Below are positions 37,085 through 46,048 of a stretch of DNA of 64,000 nucleotides, piece after piece; the first letter of the stretch is position 1; every line of letters begins with the position of its first letter. The DNA is from CAVUXJ01 sp963814975 (GTDB taxonomy: Bacteria > Acidobacteriota > Vicinamibacteria > Vicinamibacterales > CAVVIG01). The stretch covers positions 66,112 to 130,111 of the forward strand of contig CAWFFB010000034.1 of the NCBI GenBank assembly GCA_963814975.1. Direction: 5' to 3'. The notes under the pieces were generated by a model, which saw only the letters and a program-made list of their open reading frames with translations, did not search any database and had not been told where the DNA came from. A program made the position numbers and the translations under genes.

Positions 37085-37326
37085 CAGTATGCCTCTACGA
37101 TGCATATGACGCAACCGAGTCGGGTTTCCACCGTAATCCTCCAGATTTGGGCCGAGTGGGCGCCCGGGCTGGCGCCTGTAGCTATCAGAAAATCAATCTG
37201 CCGCCTGTACGGTGCACAAACTCGCGTTGGCTGAGGCTGCACGCTCGTACTCGTGTATCACACCTCCGAGCCGGTCCCTGCGGATCACTGAGGCCGGCTG
37301 CGGGTGCAACCAGTGTTCCGGCACCG

Positions 37327-37961
37327 ACCGACCGTAGGCGGACGTCACCGCATCCCATTCGACCAACGCCCGCGTTCGCAGCAAGCGGTGGTGAACCGAC
37401 CTCAACAAGTGTCGGCCGACCCGGAAGAGATTCTGCACTACGCCGTGTACGGACGCGAAGCGCTGCAGATGGGCAGCCGATTTGAAGCCGCGCATCTGGC
37501 GCTCGCGCTGTCGGGTCGGTTGATGCGAGACCTCGGCGCGGTTGTTCGCTTACCGATCGCTGCAATGGACCACGGACGGCATCACCGTACAACGTGCGGC
37601 CTGGTAACTCCGGAGCTTGTCCGTGATCAGCCGTCGCGGGACACGGCCCTGGCCTTTCAGGAGTTTTCGGAAGAATCGCACGGCGGCATGCTGATTCCGT
37701 CGTGACGGCACGAGGATGTCGTGATGACGTCGCCGGCCTGGTCCACGGCGCGCCACAGATACTGTCGGCGACCCTGAATCGTGACGAACAGTTCGTCGAG
37801 ATGCCAGCTGTCACCCATCCGACCGCGGCGGCGCCGAAGACGTCGAGCGTAAACTGGGCCGAACCGCTGACACCATTGCCGGATGGGTAGAGCCAGATTG
37901 CGTGGCTAATGATTTCTGGCGGAAATCGACAGCCGTCATAGGTAGGCACCTGGCTCGTCAT
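37327..37961 (-). pseudogene. IS6-family transposase, frameshifted relic
   Basis: From ATG 37961: YDGCRFPPEIISHAIWLY, the IS6/IS26 N-terminus. Later blocks in other frames are ILVPSRRNQHAAVRFFRKLL, PRRLITDKLRSYQAA, NNRAEVSHQPTRQRERQ, MRGFKSAAHLQRF and VHGVVQNLFRVGRHLL. The order matches a full IS6 transposase with the DDE region broken by at least three shifts and some loss in the middle. No terminal repeats were found. 37185-37326 looks non-coding. Confidence 0.75.
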
Positions 37962-38280
37962 CCGCCTACTCTGCCAGCCACCGTCTCAACCTGACAATGC
38001 TCATTGCCTGCTTTCACCACGAGCAAGGACACGTGCGCGACAACGTTAGGCCTGCCAGCGGGTACGACGAATTGACGACGCGCGGGGTTCAGACCGACGG
38101 GCGGAGTGCCCTGACCGCTGGCAGTTTGACTTTCTGGTAGAAACAGGTTCCCGGTCAGATCGCAGCTCAGTTCAGGAATGACATTTGCGTGCAAAAGTGT
38201 AAAGATCGTAATCAGAGTCGACGACGCCATCGATTCAACCTGGGATGCCTCAGGATGCACGGCGCAAGCGATAAGCGGCA
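37962..38280. other. Intergenic stretch, possible degraded transposase start
   Basis: A minus-strand frame contains LTGNLFLPESQTASGQ followed by LNPARRQFVV. This faintly resembles the ENLFLRKQ and AQRFVV blocks at the N-terminus of the integrase-core transposases seen elsewhere here. It is too weak to call. Nothing else is visible before the RodZ-like gene. Confidence 0.25.
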
Positions 38281-39174
38281 ATGACCACGCTCGCTGATAA
38301 CACCGGGCACGGAAGCCCTTCTCAAACCAGCCAGGAACGCGATACCCCTGGGCTTGGCGCGCTGCTCAGGCGCGCGCGCGAACATCGCGGTCTGACTTTG
38401 GAACAGGTCTCGAACGAGACAAGGATTCCGCGACGGCATCTGGCCGCGTTCGAACAGGACAACTTGGCGGTTGTACCCGATGGGTTCTACCGACGGGCCC
38501 AGATCCGCGCCTACGCTCGGGCCCTCCACTTCGATCAGAACCTTCGGTTCACGGAGCTCGGTCGTGCCGCGATAGAGGGACCAGAGCCATCCCGAAGTCA
38601 CGAGTCCGCGCGCTCACGTCAGCGCGTGCTGATCGCGATCGGTGTCGTCGTGGCGGCCGCGGTGTTTGGGCGGGCAATGGCGGGACGACAACCGGCGCTT
38701 GATGGTGTTGGTCAGCAGCGCGGCGCCGCTGATTCACCGCAGCTCGACGTACCGTCCGTTCCGGAGCTGCCGCCTCACGGGGTCGTCGAGACTAACCCAC
38801 CCACGCCGCCCGATCGAGTGGCGCCGTCGGCGGCGCGTTTGGACGACGCGGCGATAGCGAGGCTGGAACCGGCAGGAACTCGAGCACCGACGGCATCCAA
38901 AAGCAGCGAGCCAGCGATCACAGCGGATCCGGTCGCAGCCCGAGCATCGCCGGATTCGATCACCGAACTCGTCGTGACAACGGAACCGCCGGGAGCGCGA
39001 GTGACGGTGAATGGGATCGGATGGGGTGTCGCCCCGGTTAAGATCCGCCATCTTCCGGCAGGAGACAAGCGTATACGAGTGGGCAAGGAGGGGTACGCCA
39101 CTGAGGAGCGGATAATTCACCTCGCCCAGGGCCAGCAAAGGGTGCTCGACTTTCAACTAGGCGGCGCACCTTAG
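38281..39174 (+). CDS. RodZ-like membrane protein: HTH domain, one membrane helix, PEGA domain
   Basis: 297 aa. Order: N-terminal HTH_25-type domain (LGALLRRAREHRGLTLEQVSN, then IPRRHLAAFEQDNL and YRRAQIRAYARAL), a basic stretch, a single membrane helix near 115-133 (VLIAIGVVVAAAVFG), a Pro/Ala-rich linker, and a C-terminal PEGA domain (VVTTEPPGARVTVNG, then GDKRIRVGKEGYATEER). RodZ-type proteins link the cytoskeleton to the envelope. The PEGA end suggests contact with the cell wall or outer layers. It appears to be a single gene between transposon relics. Confidence 0.82.
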   Translation: MTTLADNTGHGSPSQTSQERDTPGLGALLRRAREHRGLTLEQVSNETRIPRRHLAAFEQDNLAVVPDGFYRRAQIRAYARALHFDQNLRFTELGRAAIEGPEPSRSHESARSRQRVLIAIGVVVAAAVFGRAMAGRQPALDGVGQQRGAADSPQLDVPSVPELPPHGVVETNPPTPPDRVAPSAARLDDAAIARLEPAGTRAPTASKSSEPAITADPVAARASPDSITELVVTTEPPGARVTVNGIGWGVAPVKIRHLPAGDKRIRVGKEGYATEERIIHLAQGQQRVLDFQLGGAP

Positions 39175-39233
39175 AGAAAACGCAGCCCTGTCCTCCGCAA
39201 CAATTGAAGCCGGCGTCAGGACTACCTCCGCAG

Positions 39234-39330
39234 TCAAGCCGCTAGTCGTTCCAAGCGGTACTCGTGATGCAATCCTCCCAGGACCGGTGCGGCAATCACG
39301 TCGTGACCAGCGGGGATCAGATGTCCGTTC
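39234..39330 (-). pseudogene. Integrase-core transposase, C-terminal relic
   Basis: The minus strand encodes HDVIAAPVLGGLHHEYRLERLAA, the same transposase terminus as at 27172-27240 and about 55195-55262. The nucleotide match to the 55 kb copy extends about 45 bp past the stop. The rest of the gene is missing. Confidence 0.5.
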
Positions 39331-39934
39331 CGCTGAGCGAACCGGCCTGGCGGCGCGTCTGGAACACCCGGGCCAAGGCTCGTATGTGCCGGAGATAGCG
39401 TCCGATCGTGAGCGGCGACAGGAATCTGAGGGCGTCGACAAGCAGGCAGCCGCTGGTCCCCCCCACGATTGACACGGACGATCGTTTCGCCATGCGGAAG
39501 GATGCCACAGTCAATTCGCCCCGGGTTCCGCCTCATGATCCTCGGTTGTCGGCAAATCCGAGTCGGCCGGAATATTGCGGACCACAACACTACGTTTCAT
39601 TCTTGTTCTCTGACTTGTCTGAATTTGCTTGCGAATCGGCTTTTGAAGCATCGAGGCGATAAGCTGCGGAACAGCTCGTCTAAATGACGCGACATAGTCA
39701 ACGGTGGTCAGGACTTCATGCTGTTTTGCAAACACAAAATCCGCGCTGCGTTCGCCACCCGTGCAGGCGCCCGAGCCAGCAACTCCTGCGGTTCGGCGCC
39801 GGCCTGATGGGCGCTGCCCTCCGCCGCCGCAGCGGGACGTGGAGAAACGCCCTCGATCTGCAACGTCCGGCCAGAAGACATCGACCGGCCGCCACACTTC
39901 GTTGCACAATTCATCTCAGGTCTATCAGCTCTGT
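39331..39934. other. Intergenic stretch without a supported gene
   Basis: Open frames on both strands overlap here (for example 39511-39909 minus), but none shows a recognisable motif or a ribosome-binding site. The region is probably transposon debris plus the promoter of the Rieske oxygenase gene. Confidence 0.4.
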
Positions 39935-41059
39935 ATGCCGAGGCCGCTCAAGCAGATCATCAACGCGTATCGGCGGGATGCACCTCTCGCCCTGGCCCAC
40001 ACCATCCCTGCGCCGTGGTACACCGACCCGCGAGTCTTCGACCTGGAGCGTCACACCGTCTTCACCCGCTCGTGGCAGGTCGCCGGCCGGATCGAGGAAC
40101 TGCGTGCGCAGGGCGATTACGTCGCGTGCGAGTTGGCGAGTGGCGACCCGATCCTCGTCGCTCGAGCCCAGGTCGACACCCTGCGTGGCTTCTTCAACGT
40201 CTGCCGTCATCATGCGGCAGCGGTCGTGACGGATGGCGCCGGCTCCGCCCGGCAGTTCAGGTGTCCGTATCACGGCTGGACCTACGCCCTCGACGGCACG
40301 CTCAAGGGAACGCCGGATTTTGCCGATGTGTGTGATTTCGAGCGCTCCGCGAACGGCCTCGTGCCGCTCGACTGCGCGGTCTCCCAGAAGTGGGTGTTCG
40401 CCAGGCCCGCCGCCGACGGCCCCTCGCTGGATGATTACCTCGGAGCCGACCTGGCGAAGCAGCTTCACACGCTAGGCTTGGACGATCTGCACTGGATGGA
40501 GCGACGCCACTATGCGATCGACTGCAACTGGAAGGTGTTCGTCGACAATTACCTCGATGGCGGCTATCACATCCCGCTCGTGCACCGTGGCCTCGACAGC
40601 GTATTGAACTACAGCGATTACACCATCGAGACCGGCGAGCGCTTCTGCCTGCAGTCGAGCCCGATGAGCAAGGAAGGCGCCGACCCGCTGACAGGGGCGG
40701 TACGACAGGGCGATCGCGCATCCTACTACTGGATCTATCCGAACTTCATGATCAACTGCTACGGTCGAGCGATGGATACCAACCTGGTGATTCCTCGCAG
40801 CATCGACAGAACCGATGTGATCTTCGATTTCTACTTCGACGATGTGTCGGCGGATGCCAGCGCCCGGAATCGGGCGAGCATCGACGTAAGCCATCAGATT
40901 CAGCTGGAGGATCTCTCGATCTGCGTCTCCGTGCAGCGCGGTCTCCGCTCGCGAGCCTACGAGGCAGGCCGGTTGTCGGTTCGTCGCGAAGCCGGAGAGC
41001 ATCTTTTTCATCGTCTGCTGCACGCCGATCTCGAGGCGGAGCTTGACAGTCGTCCTTAA
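39935..41059 (+). CDS. Rieske non-haem iron oxygenase, alpha subunit
   Basis: 374 aa from ATG 39935; the open frame extends upstream but the family start (MPRPLKQIINAYRRD) is here. Rieske cluster ligands: Cys90 and His92 in NVCRHH, Cys110 and His113 in CPYHGW. Mononuclear iron site: DNYLDGGYHIPLVH with His212 and His217, and an acidic residue in IQLEDLSICVSVQ. The overall layout resembles choline-monooxygenase-like and aromatic-ring hydroxylases. It needs an external reductase, none of which is adjacent. The methyltransferase gene follows 21 bp later on the same strand. Confidence 0.9.
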   Translation: MPRPLKQIINAYRRDAPLALAHTIPAPWYTDPRVFDLERHTVFTRSWQVAGRIEELRAQGDYVACELASGDPILVARAQVDTLRGFFNVCRHHAAAVVTDGAGSARQFRCPYHGWTYALDGTLKGTPDFADVCDFERSANGLVPLDCAVSQKWVFARPAADGPSLDDYLGADLAKQLHTLGLDDLHWMERRHYAIDCNWKVFVDNYLDGGYHIPLVHRGLDSVLNYSDYTIETGERFCLQSSPMSKEGADPLTGAVRQGDRASYYWIYPNFMINCYGRAMDTNLVIPRSIDRTDVIFDFYFDDVSADASARNRASIDVSHQIQLEDLSICVSVQRGLRSRAYEAGRLSVRREAGEHLFHRLLHADLEAELDSRP

Positions 41060-41080
41060 TGCGTGAGGTGAGAAACACTC

Positions 41081-41981
41081 ATGTTCACACGTGTCGTGTT
41101 CGTGACGATGTTGGCGGTCTTGACGGAAGTCCCGACCCGGTCCCAGGAACGGTTCTCGTTGTTCGTGGCGAGCTCGCCGGAGAGCGTCGAGCGGATGCTG
41201 ACATTAGCCCAGCTCCGTGACGACGACGTCGTCGTGGACCTGGGATCCGGCAACGGCCTGATACCCCTCACGGCCGCGCGGATGAACCCGCGGCTGCGCG
41301 GCCGGGGCGTCGAAATCGATTCGAATCTAGTTGAGGAATCCAATCAACGCGCGAGGAGCGAAGGCATGGCCGACCGTGTCCGCTTCGAGCACCTCAACGC
41401 GTTCGACGTGGACCTTCGGGACGCGACCGTCGTGACCATGTGGCTGTTTCCAGAACTCATGCGCCTGCTGCGACCGATCATCCTCGAACGCGCCGCTCCC
41501 GGCACGCGAGTTCTGACGAGCACTTGGGAACTCGGCACCTGGCAAGCCGACGAAGTCGACCACCGACGTGGACGGGGCGGCCATTTACATGTGGATCGTG
41601 CCGGCCCGCGTCGCAGGGGCCTGGGAGTGGGAGCTGAGAGTCGCGGGCAGGCGGTTTCGCTACTCGTCTTTCGTAGAACAGCACTTCCAGAAGGTGGAAG
41701 GGGTCGCCCGTACCGGTGACCGCCGCGAGGTTCTCGAGGGAATGACCCTGCGCGGCCCCGACATCACCTTTGCGCTGAACATCACACTCGATCAATTGGG
41801 ACTCACGCGGCACGAGTTCAGCGGCAAGGTCGAGGGCGATCGGATCGTCGGGACCGTGAAAGTCACACCAGCCGGCCAGTCGCCGGTGACGATGCCATGG
41901 CGGGCGCGGCGCAGTGACCTTTCGGACTACTTCGCCCGGACCGGCACGGCACTGTTTCAACAGCCGGAACAAGTTCCGTGA
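41081..41981 (+). pseudogene. SAM-dependent methyltransferase with signal-like N-terminus, one frameshift
   Basis: It starts MFTRVVFVTMLAVLTEVPT, a short hydrophobic leader, then VVVDLGSGNGLIPLTAARMN, the class I methyltransferase motif I (SAM binding), and RGRGVEIDSNLVEES. The frame shifts near 41562 (around EVD) and continues DVDGAAIYMWIVPARVAG to the end at 41981, with a beta-rich C-terminal part. Genes of this type with an apparent signal sequence recur in Acidobacteriota; export of a SAM enzyme would be puzzling. The substrate is unknown. Confidence 0.75.
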
Positions 41982-41987
41982 GCACCT

Positions 41988-43349
41988 TCATGGCTTCGCG
42001 GACGCGCGCGGTCGGATCAGTCGGTAGACGGGCCAGGAGATCCCGAGCAGTGCCAAAGACCGCACGCTGTTAGTGCGATCGCTAACCAACGCAATGATCA
42101 TGAACGCCAGCGAGCCTGCCAACGCGACCCCGGGCACGAATGGATAACCGGGAACTCGAAACGGCCGCGGGGCGTCAGCCGCGCGCTCCCGCGATGCGAA
42201 GAGTGCGATGAACGTCAGTCCGTAGTTGGCGACAAAGAGGAACGCCAGCATCGCCAGGACGGTATTGAACGTGTTCGTGGCGATGCACGCGAGCGCGACC
42301 AGCGTACTGGCAACAAGCGCCGGCCCCGGAGTGCCTCCCGGATTCACGCGGTGCAGGAGGGCCGGCAGCAACCGGTCACGACTCATCGCGAACGGGACAC
42401 GCGCGGCCATCAATTGCAGCGCGTTGACGGCCGCTATCAGTGAGAGGAGCATCACGATCCGGATCACCATGTCCCCGGTCGGCCCGAAGAGGCGCGCCGC
42501 GACAGTCGCGGCGACGAATGGGTCACCGGCCATGTCCTGTATGGGCACCGCCCGGAGAAATGCGGCGTTCAGCAACAGGTAAATGACCAGGACGAGGAGT
42601 ACGCCGCCGATCATCGCGCGCGGAATGTCGCGAGCAGGATCGCGCAGTTCCTCACCAAAGTAGATCGGACCAGTCCACCCGTCGTAGGTGTAGATCGCGG
42701 ACTGCAGCGCGATGATGACCGCCCCCACAAATGCGAAACCGGTGGGCGCCGCCAGTTCAGTGACGGGTGACAACGGTTTGGACTCGATGGTCATGACGAG
42801 CGCCACGCCGGAAAGGGCTATCAGGGCGAGCGATTTCAGCAGGCTGGTGAGCTGCTGTGCCGCATCGCCGATCCGGATGCCGCGCCACTGCAACAACGCA
42901 AAGCCTACGACGACGGCTGATGCCGTCACCAACCCATGGCCAGGAATCCCCGGCATCAGGGGTCCCGCGTACTCACCCAGGACCATCGCAACCGCGGCCA
43001 TGCTTCCACATGTCGCGAGCCAATCCGTCCAGCCCACGATGAAGGCGGGATATTCTCCGAGCGCGTCATGCACCAAGGGGTACAGCCCGCCGGAGCGCGG
43101 CCGCATCGCCGCCAGCTCCGCCACCGTCAGCGCACCGAGCAGCGCGTAGACCGCACCCGCGACCCAGACCGCCATGAAGAGCGGCACCGACGGGAGCCGG
43201 GCCGCGACCTCACCCGGCGTGCGCAAGATGCCCATACCGATCGTGTTGCCCACGAGGACGGCCAGGCCGAATGCGAGTCCCAGCACCTTCAGCAGGCGTC
43301 CGGCCGGCGGTTGCCCATCGCGCGCGCTCGGGTTTCTCAACGCGTTGAC
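41988..43349 (-). CDS. APC-family amino acid permease
   Basis: About 450 aa, twelve hydrophobic segments. APC signatures: GLAFGLAVLVGNTIGMGILRTPG at the first helix and VGWTDWLATCG, SAIYTYDGWTGPIYFGEELRDP, and ARVPFAMSRDRLLP. It transports amino acids or polyamines across the inner membrane. The N-terminus is unclear. No ATG is well placed, and an IS terminal repeat (CCGTAATGTTCC at 43347) lies exactly at the expected start, so the native start and promoter appear to have been replaced. The 7-bp gap to the methyltransferase end is convergent. Confidence 0.87.
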   Translation of the reverse strand, partial: VNALRNPSARDGQPPAGRLLKVLGLAFGLAVLVGNTIGMGILRTPGEVAARLPSVPLFMAVWVAGAVYALLGALTVAELAAMRPRSGGLYPLVHDALGEYPAFIVGWTDWLATCGSMAAVAMVLGEYAGPLMPGIPGHGLVTASAVVVGFALLQWRGIRIGDAAQQLTSLLKSLALIALSGVALVMTIESKPLSPVTELAAPTGFAFVGAVIIALQSAIYTYDGWTGPIYFGEELRDPARDIPRAMIGGVLLVLVIYLLLNAAFLRAVPIQDMAGDPFVAATVAARLFGPTGDMVIRIVMLLSLIAAVNALQLMAARVPFAMSRDRLLPALLHRVNPGGTPGPALVASTLVALACIATNTFNTVLAMLAFLFVANYGLTFIALFASRERAADAPRPFRVPGYPFVPGVALAGSLAFMIIALVSDRTNSVRSLALLGISWPVYRLIRPRASAKP

Positions 43350-43377
43350 CGTAATGTTCCGTTCGTGGCCCAACAAC

Positions 43378-43860
43378 TTAGGCGGCCCGCTTGTAGTAGT
43401 TGAGAAGTCCGCCCAATCGCTGGTGCCGGCGCACCCGGCCGGCCCCGTTCGTTGCCGGCGAGCCTGCAATCAAGACGTTCCCGAGACCTTGATGATTCCG
43501 CTCGCGGTGGTAGTGCTCGACGAATTCGACGACGGCGCGCCGAAAATGGGTCTCCCCGATCGGAATCAGCCGATCGAGGCATTCTTCCTTAATCGACCGT
43601 ACAAACCGCTCGGCGTATGCAAATTGGCGTTCGGGGTGCGGATCGGCGTGACGACCACCCAGACTCCCGCGTCCCGCAATACACGGTGGACGTCTGGGCT
43701 CCATTTCGAATCGCGGTCACAGATCAGCACGTACGCCGGCCCCAGCAGCCCCTCGTCCGCGTGCGTCAATTGACGGACGACCTGGCGCATGAACCTCCGC
43801 GCCAGCGCCTGCGGCCGGACAGCGTCACTTGCGTCCGGCAGGTCGGCCGCCGCGCGCGCC
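43378..43860 (-). pseudogene. Integrase-core transposase, C-terminal half, frameshifted
   Basis: Same transposase type as 60663-61721. It reads RRFMRQVVRQLTHADEGLL, AYVLICDRDSKWSPDV (second catalytic Asp) and TPIRTPNAN, then, after a shift near 43610, AYAERFVRSIKEECLDR (catalytic Glu), HYHRERNHQGLGN and the C-terminal RLGGLLNYYKRAA. The N-terminal half is missing where hicBA now begins (43874). Its 3' side carries the terminal repeat at 43347. Confidence 0.8.
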
Positions 43861-43873
43861 ATATAATGGCCCC

Positions 43874-44086
43874 ATGGGCTTTGACGATTACAAGGTCGTC
43901 CTTTACCGCCAAGACGATGGCTCGTGGGTCGCCGAAATCCCGGCTCTCGGAGGGTGCTACGCGCTGATGGACACGCGTGAGGCGGCGTTGGCCGAGCTTG
44001 AGCAAGTGTTTGCTTTGATCGCTCAGGAGCATCTGGACCGAGGGCAGGCCCTTCCGAAGGACACGACTGAAATCGAGCATGCCTAG
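43874..44086 (+). CDS. hicB: HicB-type antitoxin
   Basis: 70 aa from ATG 43874. It contains the HicB fold: YKVVLYRQDDGSWVAEIPALGGC and MDTREAALAELEQVFALIAQEHLDRG. HicB mimics the HicA fold and also controls transcription. It overlaps the hicA start by 8 bp. Directly upstream is the transposase fragment, so the promoter must lie in 43861-43873 or in that relic. Confidence 0.88.
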   Translation: MGFDDYKVVLYRQDDGSWVAEIPALGGCYALMDTREAALAELEQVFALIAQEHLDRGQALPKDTTEIEHA

Positions 44087-44294
44087 CGCGACGGCGCGCG
44101 AGTTTTAACGGGCCGCGCTGGCGCTCGGTTTCGTGAGGCGCCGCCAGACTGGCAGCCACGAACGCTGGATGCACAGCGATGGACGGTCCGTGACCATCCC
44201 ACTGCACGGTGGGCGTGAAATCGGTCCACCGCTGTTCTTCAAGATTCTTCGACAACTGAGTGTCTCGCTGGAGGAATTCGATCGACTGCGCTGA
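44079..44294 (+). pseudogene. hicA: HicA-type toxin, interrupted by one in-frame stop codon
   Basis: From ATG 44079: MPSATAREF, then TAA at 44106-44108, then in the same frame RAALALGFVRRRQTGSHERW, SDGRSVTIPLHGG and REIGPPLFFKILRQLSVSLEEFD to the stop at 44294. The frame is otherwise unbroken and carries the HicA double-stranded-RNA-binding fold with the catalytic His (GSHERW). A TTA-to-TAA change at one base would explain it. HicA is an mRNA interferase; the antitoxin next to it is intact, as expected after toxin loss. Confidence 0.82.
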
Positions 44295-44382
44295 CAACCT
44301 GAACTACCTCCGACATGCACGGTCTCGCCAGCCCCGTAATGTTCCACAATGCGTGCGCCCACCATCGTAACCCGAAAGGTTT

Positions 44383-44600
44383 GTGCCTCACCGCTCGCTA
44401 GCGGTGCAATCGACAGCCCAAGCGAATGCCTTCTGTGAACGGCTGATCGGGACCATACGCCGGGAATGTCTGGACTGGTTGATCCCGCTCCACGAGCGAC
44501 ATCTTCGACGAATCCTGACCGCGTGGGTTCGCGCACTACAGTCGAGGGCGCCCGCATGCCAGCCTCGGACCGGGGATTCCCTCACCGCCGCTGATCCAGC
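44383..44600 (+). pseudogene. Integrase-core transposase, C-terminal relic (plus strand)
   Basis: It encodes AQANAFCERLIGTIRREC LDWLIPLHERHLRRIL and AWVRALQ before the frame degrades; the family continues as HYNRGRPHASLG in another frame. Different subtype from the 60.6 kb IS (IGTIRREC rather than VRSIKEEC). An IS terminal repeat (CCGTAATGTTCCACAA) lies at 44334-44349. 44601-44861 holds no gene apart from the promoter of the next one. Confidence 0.6.
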
Positions 44601-44861
44601 CAGAGCCCAGCCCGCCAGCGCCACGAACAGAATCCGCAGGGGACGGTGTCGATCATAGGCCGAGTTTACTCGGCCGGCCGGTCGGGTCTGTTAATGGCTC
44701 GGCCGTGTTTTCGGACAATACGGCATCGAGAAGATCCGCACCGCCCCTCGTTCCCCGTGGCAGAAAAATTGGCCCGCCTCTCTCCTTCGTTCATCCCACC
44801 CAACTCGGCCTGAGGTAAATTGAAGGGGTTCCCCGATTTCCCGCAGCAACGGAGGTGACCC

Positions 44862-45995
44862 GTGAATCGACGCGAGTTTTCCCTACTCCTTGGCGCGGCA
44901 GCGGCCCCATGGCCGCGGCGGGCATACGCACAGCAGGGCGCACAACAGGCCGCACAACAACAGCAGGCCGCGCCGGGAAACCCGACGCCTCGCCTGGATT
45001 GGCTCGCGCGGCACAAAGAACCGATTCTCGAACCAGGACTGCCGATCATCGATCCGCATCACCATTTGTGGCAGCGCCCCGGATGGCGGTACTTGCTGGA
45101 AGATCTTCTGGCGGATACCGGCAGCGGCCACAATATTGTCGCGACCGTGTACATGGAGGCGAGCTCGATGTATCGTGACCGGGGCCCGGAGGAAATGAGG
45201 CCTGTCGGCGAGGTCGAGTTCGCCAATGGCGTCGCGGCCATGTGCGGCAGCGGCGTCTTCGGCAAGACCAGGGTAGCCTCCGGTATCGTCGGGCACGCGG
45301 ATCTGATGTTGGGCAGCCGTGTGGAGCCGGTCTTGACCGCGCTGATGCGGGCGGGGGGCGATCGCTTTCGCGGGATCCGCCACGGCGTCTCATGGGAGGC
45401 TGAGGCTGCCACCCTTAGACCGAATCCGCGTACCCGCGCGGGGATGCTGGCCGACAAGAAGTTCCGGGAAGGCGTAGCGGTGGTCGGCCGCCTGAACCTT
45501 TCTTACGACGTGTCGCTCTACCATACCCAGATCGGCGAAGTTGCCGACCTTGCGAGCGCGTTACCCAATACCAGAATCGTCCTCAACCACGTCGGCGGCG
45601 TCCTTGGGTTGGGCTCTTACCGCAGCAAACAGGATGAAGTGTTTTCGCGTTGGTCATCGTCGATCAAGGCCCTCGCGGCCCGGCCCAACGTGTACGTCAA
45701 GCTCGGCGGCCTGGGTCAAAGCTACACTGCCTTGCGCTTTGATGGGGATGCCGAACCGCCATCGTCGGAAAAGGTGGTCGCGCGATTCCGTCCTTACATC
45801 GAAGCCTGCATCGCGGGCTTCGGGGCGGCGCGCTGCATGTTTGAAAGTAATTTCCCGGTCGACAAAATCTCTTACAGCTATCACGTCTTTTGGAATGCCT
45901 GCAAGCTGATGACGAAAGGCGCCAGCAGCAGCGAGAAAGCCGACCTGTTCGCCGGCACCGCGGCGCGGTGCTACCGTCTGGAGGGAATCGTTTGA
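44862..45995 (+). CDS. Amidohydrolase-family metal-dependent hydrolase with twin-arginine signal
   Basis: 377 aa. N-terminal MNRREFSLLLGAAAA is a twin-arginine-like signal, then a Gln-rich linker. Metal ligands begin with His66-His68 in IIDPHHHLW; RIVLNHVGG and MFESNFPVDK continue the amidohydrolase-2 (LigI-like) pattern. Enzymes of this group open lactones or decarboxylate aromatic acids. GGAGGTG directly precedes the start. A GMC oxidoreductase start overlaps its stop, so the two were probably one catabolic operon before the transposon insertion. Confidence 0.88.
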   Translation: MNRREFSLLLGAAAAPWPRRAYAQQGAQQAAQQQQAAPGNPTPRLDWLARHKEPILEPGLPIIDPHHHLWQRPGWRYLLEDLLADTGSGHNIVATVYMEASSMYRDRGPEEMRPVGEVEFANGVAAMCGSGVFGKTRVASGIVGHADLMLGSRVEPVLTALMRAGGDRFRGIRHGVSWEAEAATLRPNPRTRAGMLADKKFREGVAVVGRLNLSYDVSLYHTQIGEVADLASALPNTRIVLNHVGGVLGLGSYRSKQDEVFSRWSSSIKALAARPNVYVKLGGLGQSYTALRFDGDAEPPSSEKVVARFRPYIEACIAGFGAARCMFESNFPVDKISYSYHVFWNACKLMTKGASSSEKADLFAGTAARCYRLEGIV

Positions 45996-46048
45996 CGAAT
46001 CTCAAACCCGTGGATGTGGCTATTGTCGGCGGAGGCTGGAGCGCGTAA
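45992..46048 (+). pseudogene. GMC oxidoreductase, N-terminal stub cut by an insertion sequence
   Basis: From TTG 45992 (overlapping the amidohydrolase TGA) the frame reads MTNLKPVDVAIVGGGWSA for 18 codons. This is the FAD-binding start of GMC oxidoreductases (VGGGW). The TAA stop at 46046-46048 is part of the IS terminal repeat CGTAATGTTCCAG that begins at 46044. The rest of the gene does not reappear after the element at 47778. Confidence 0.65.
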
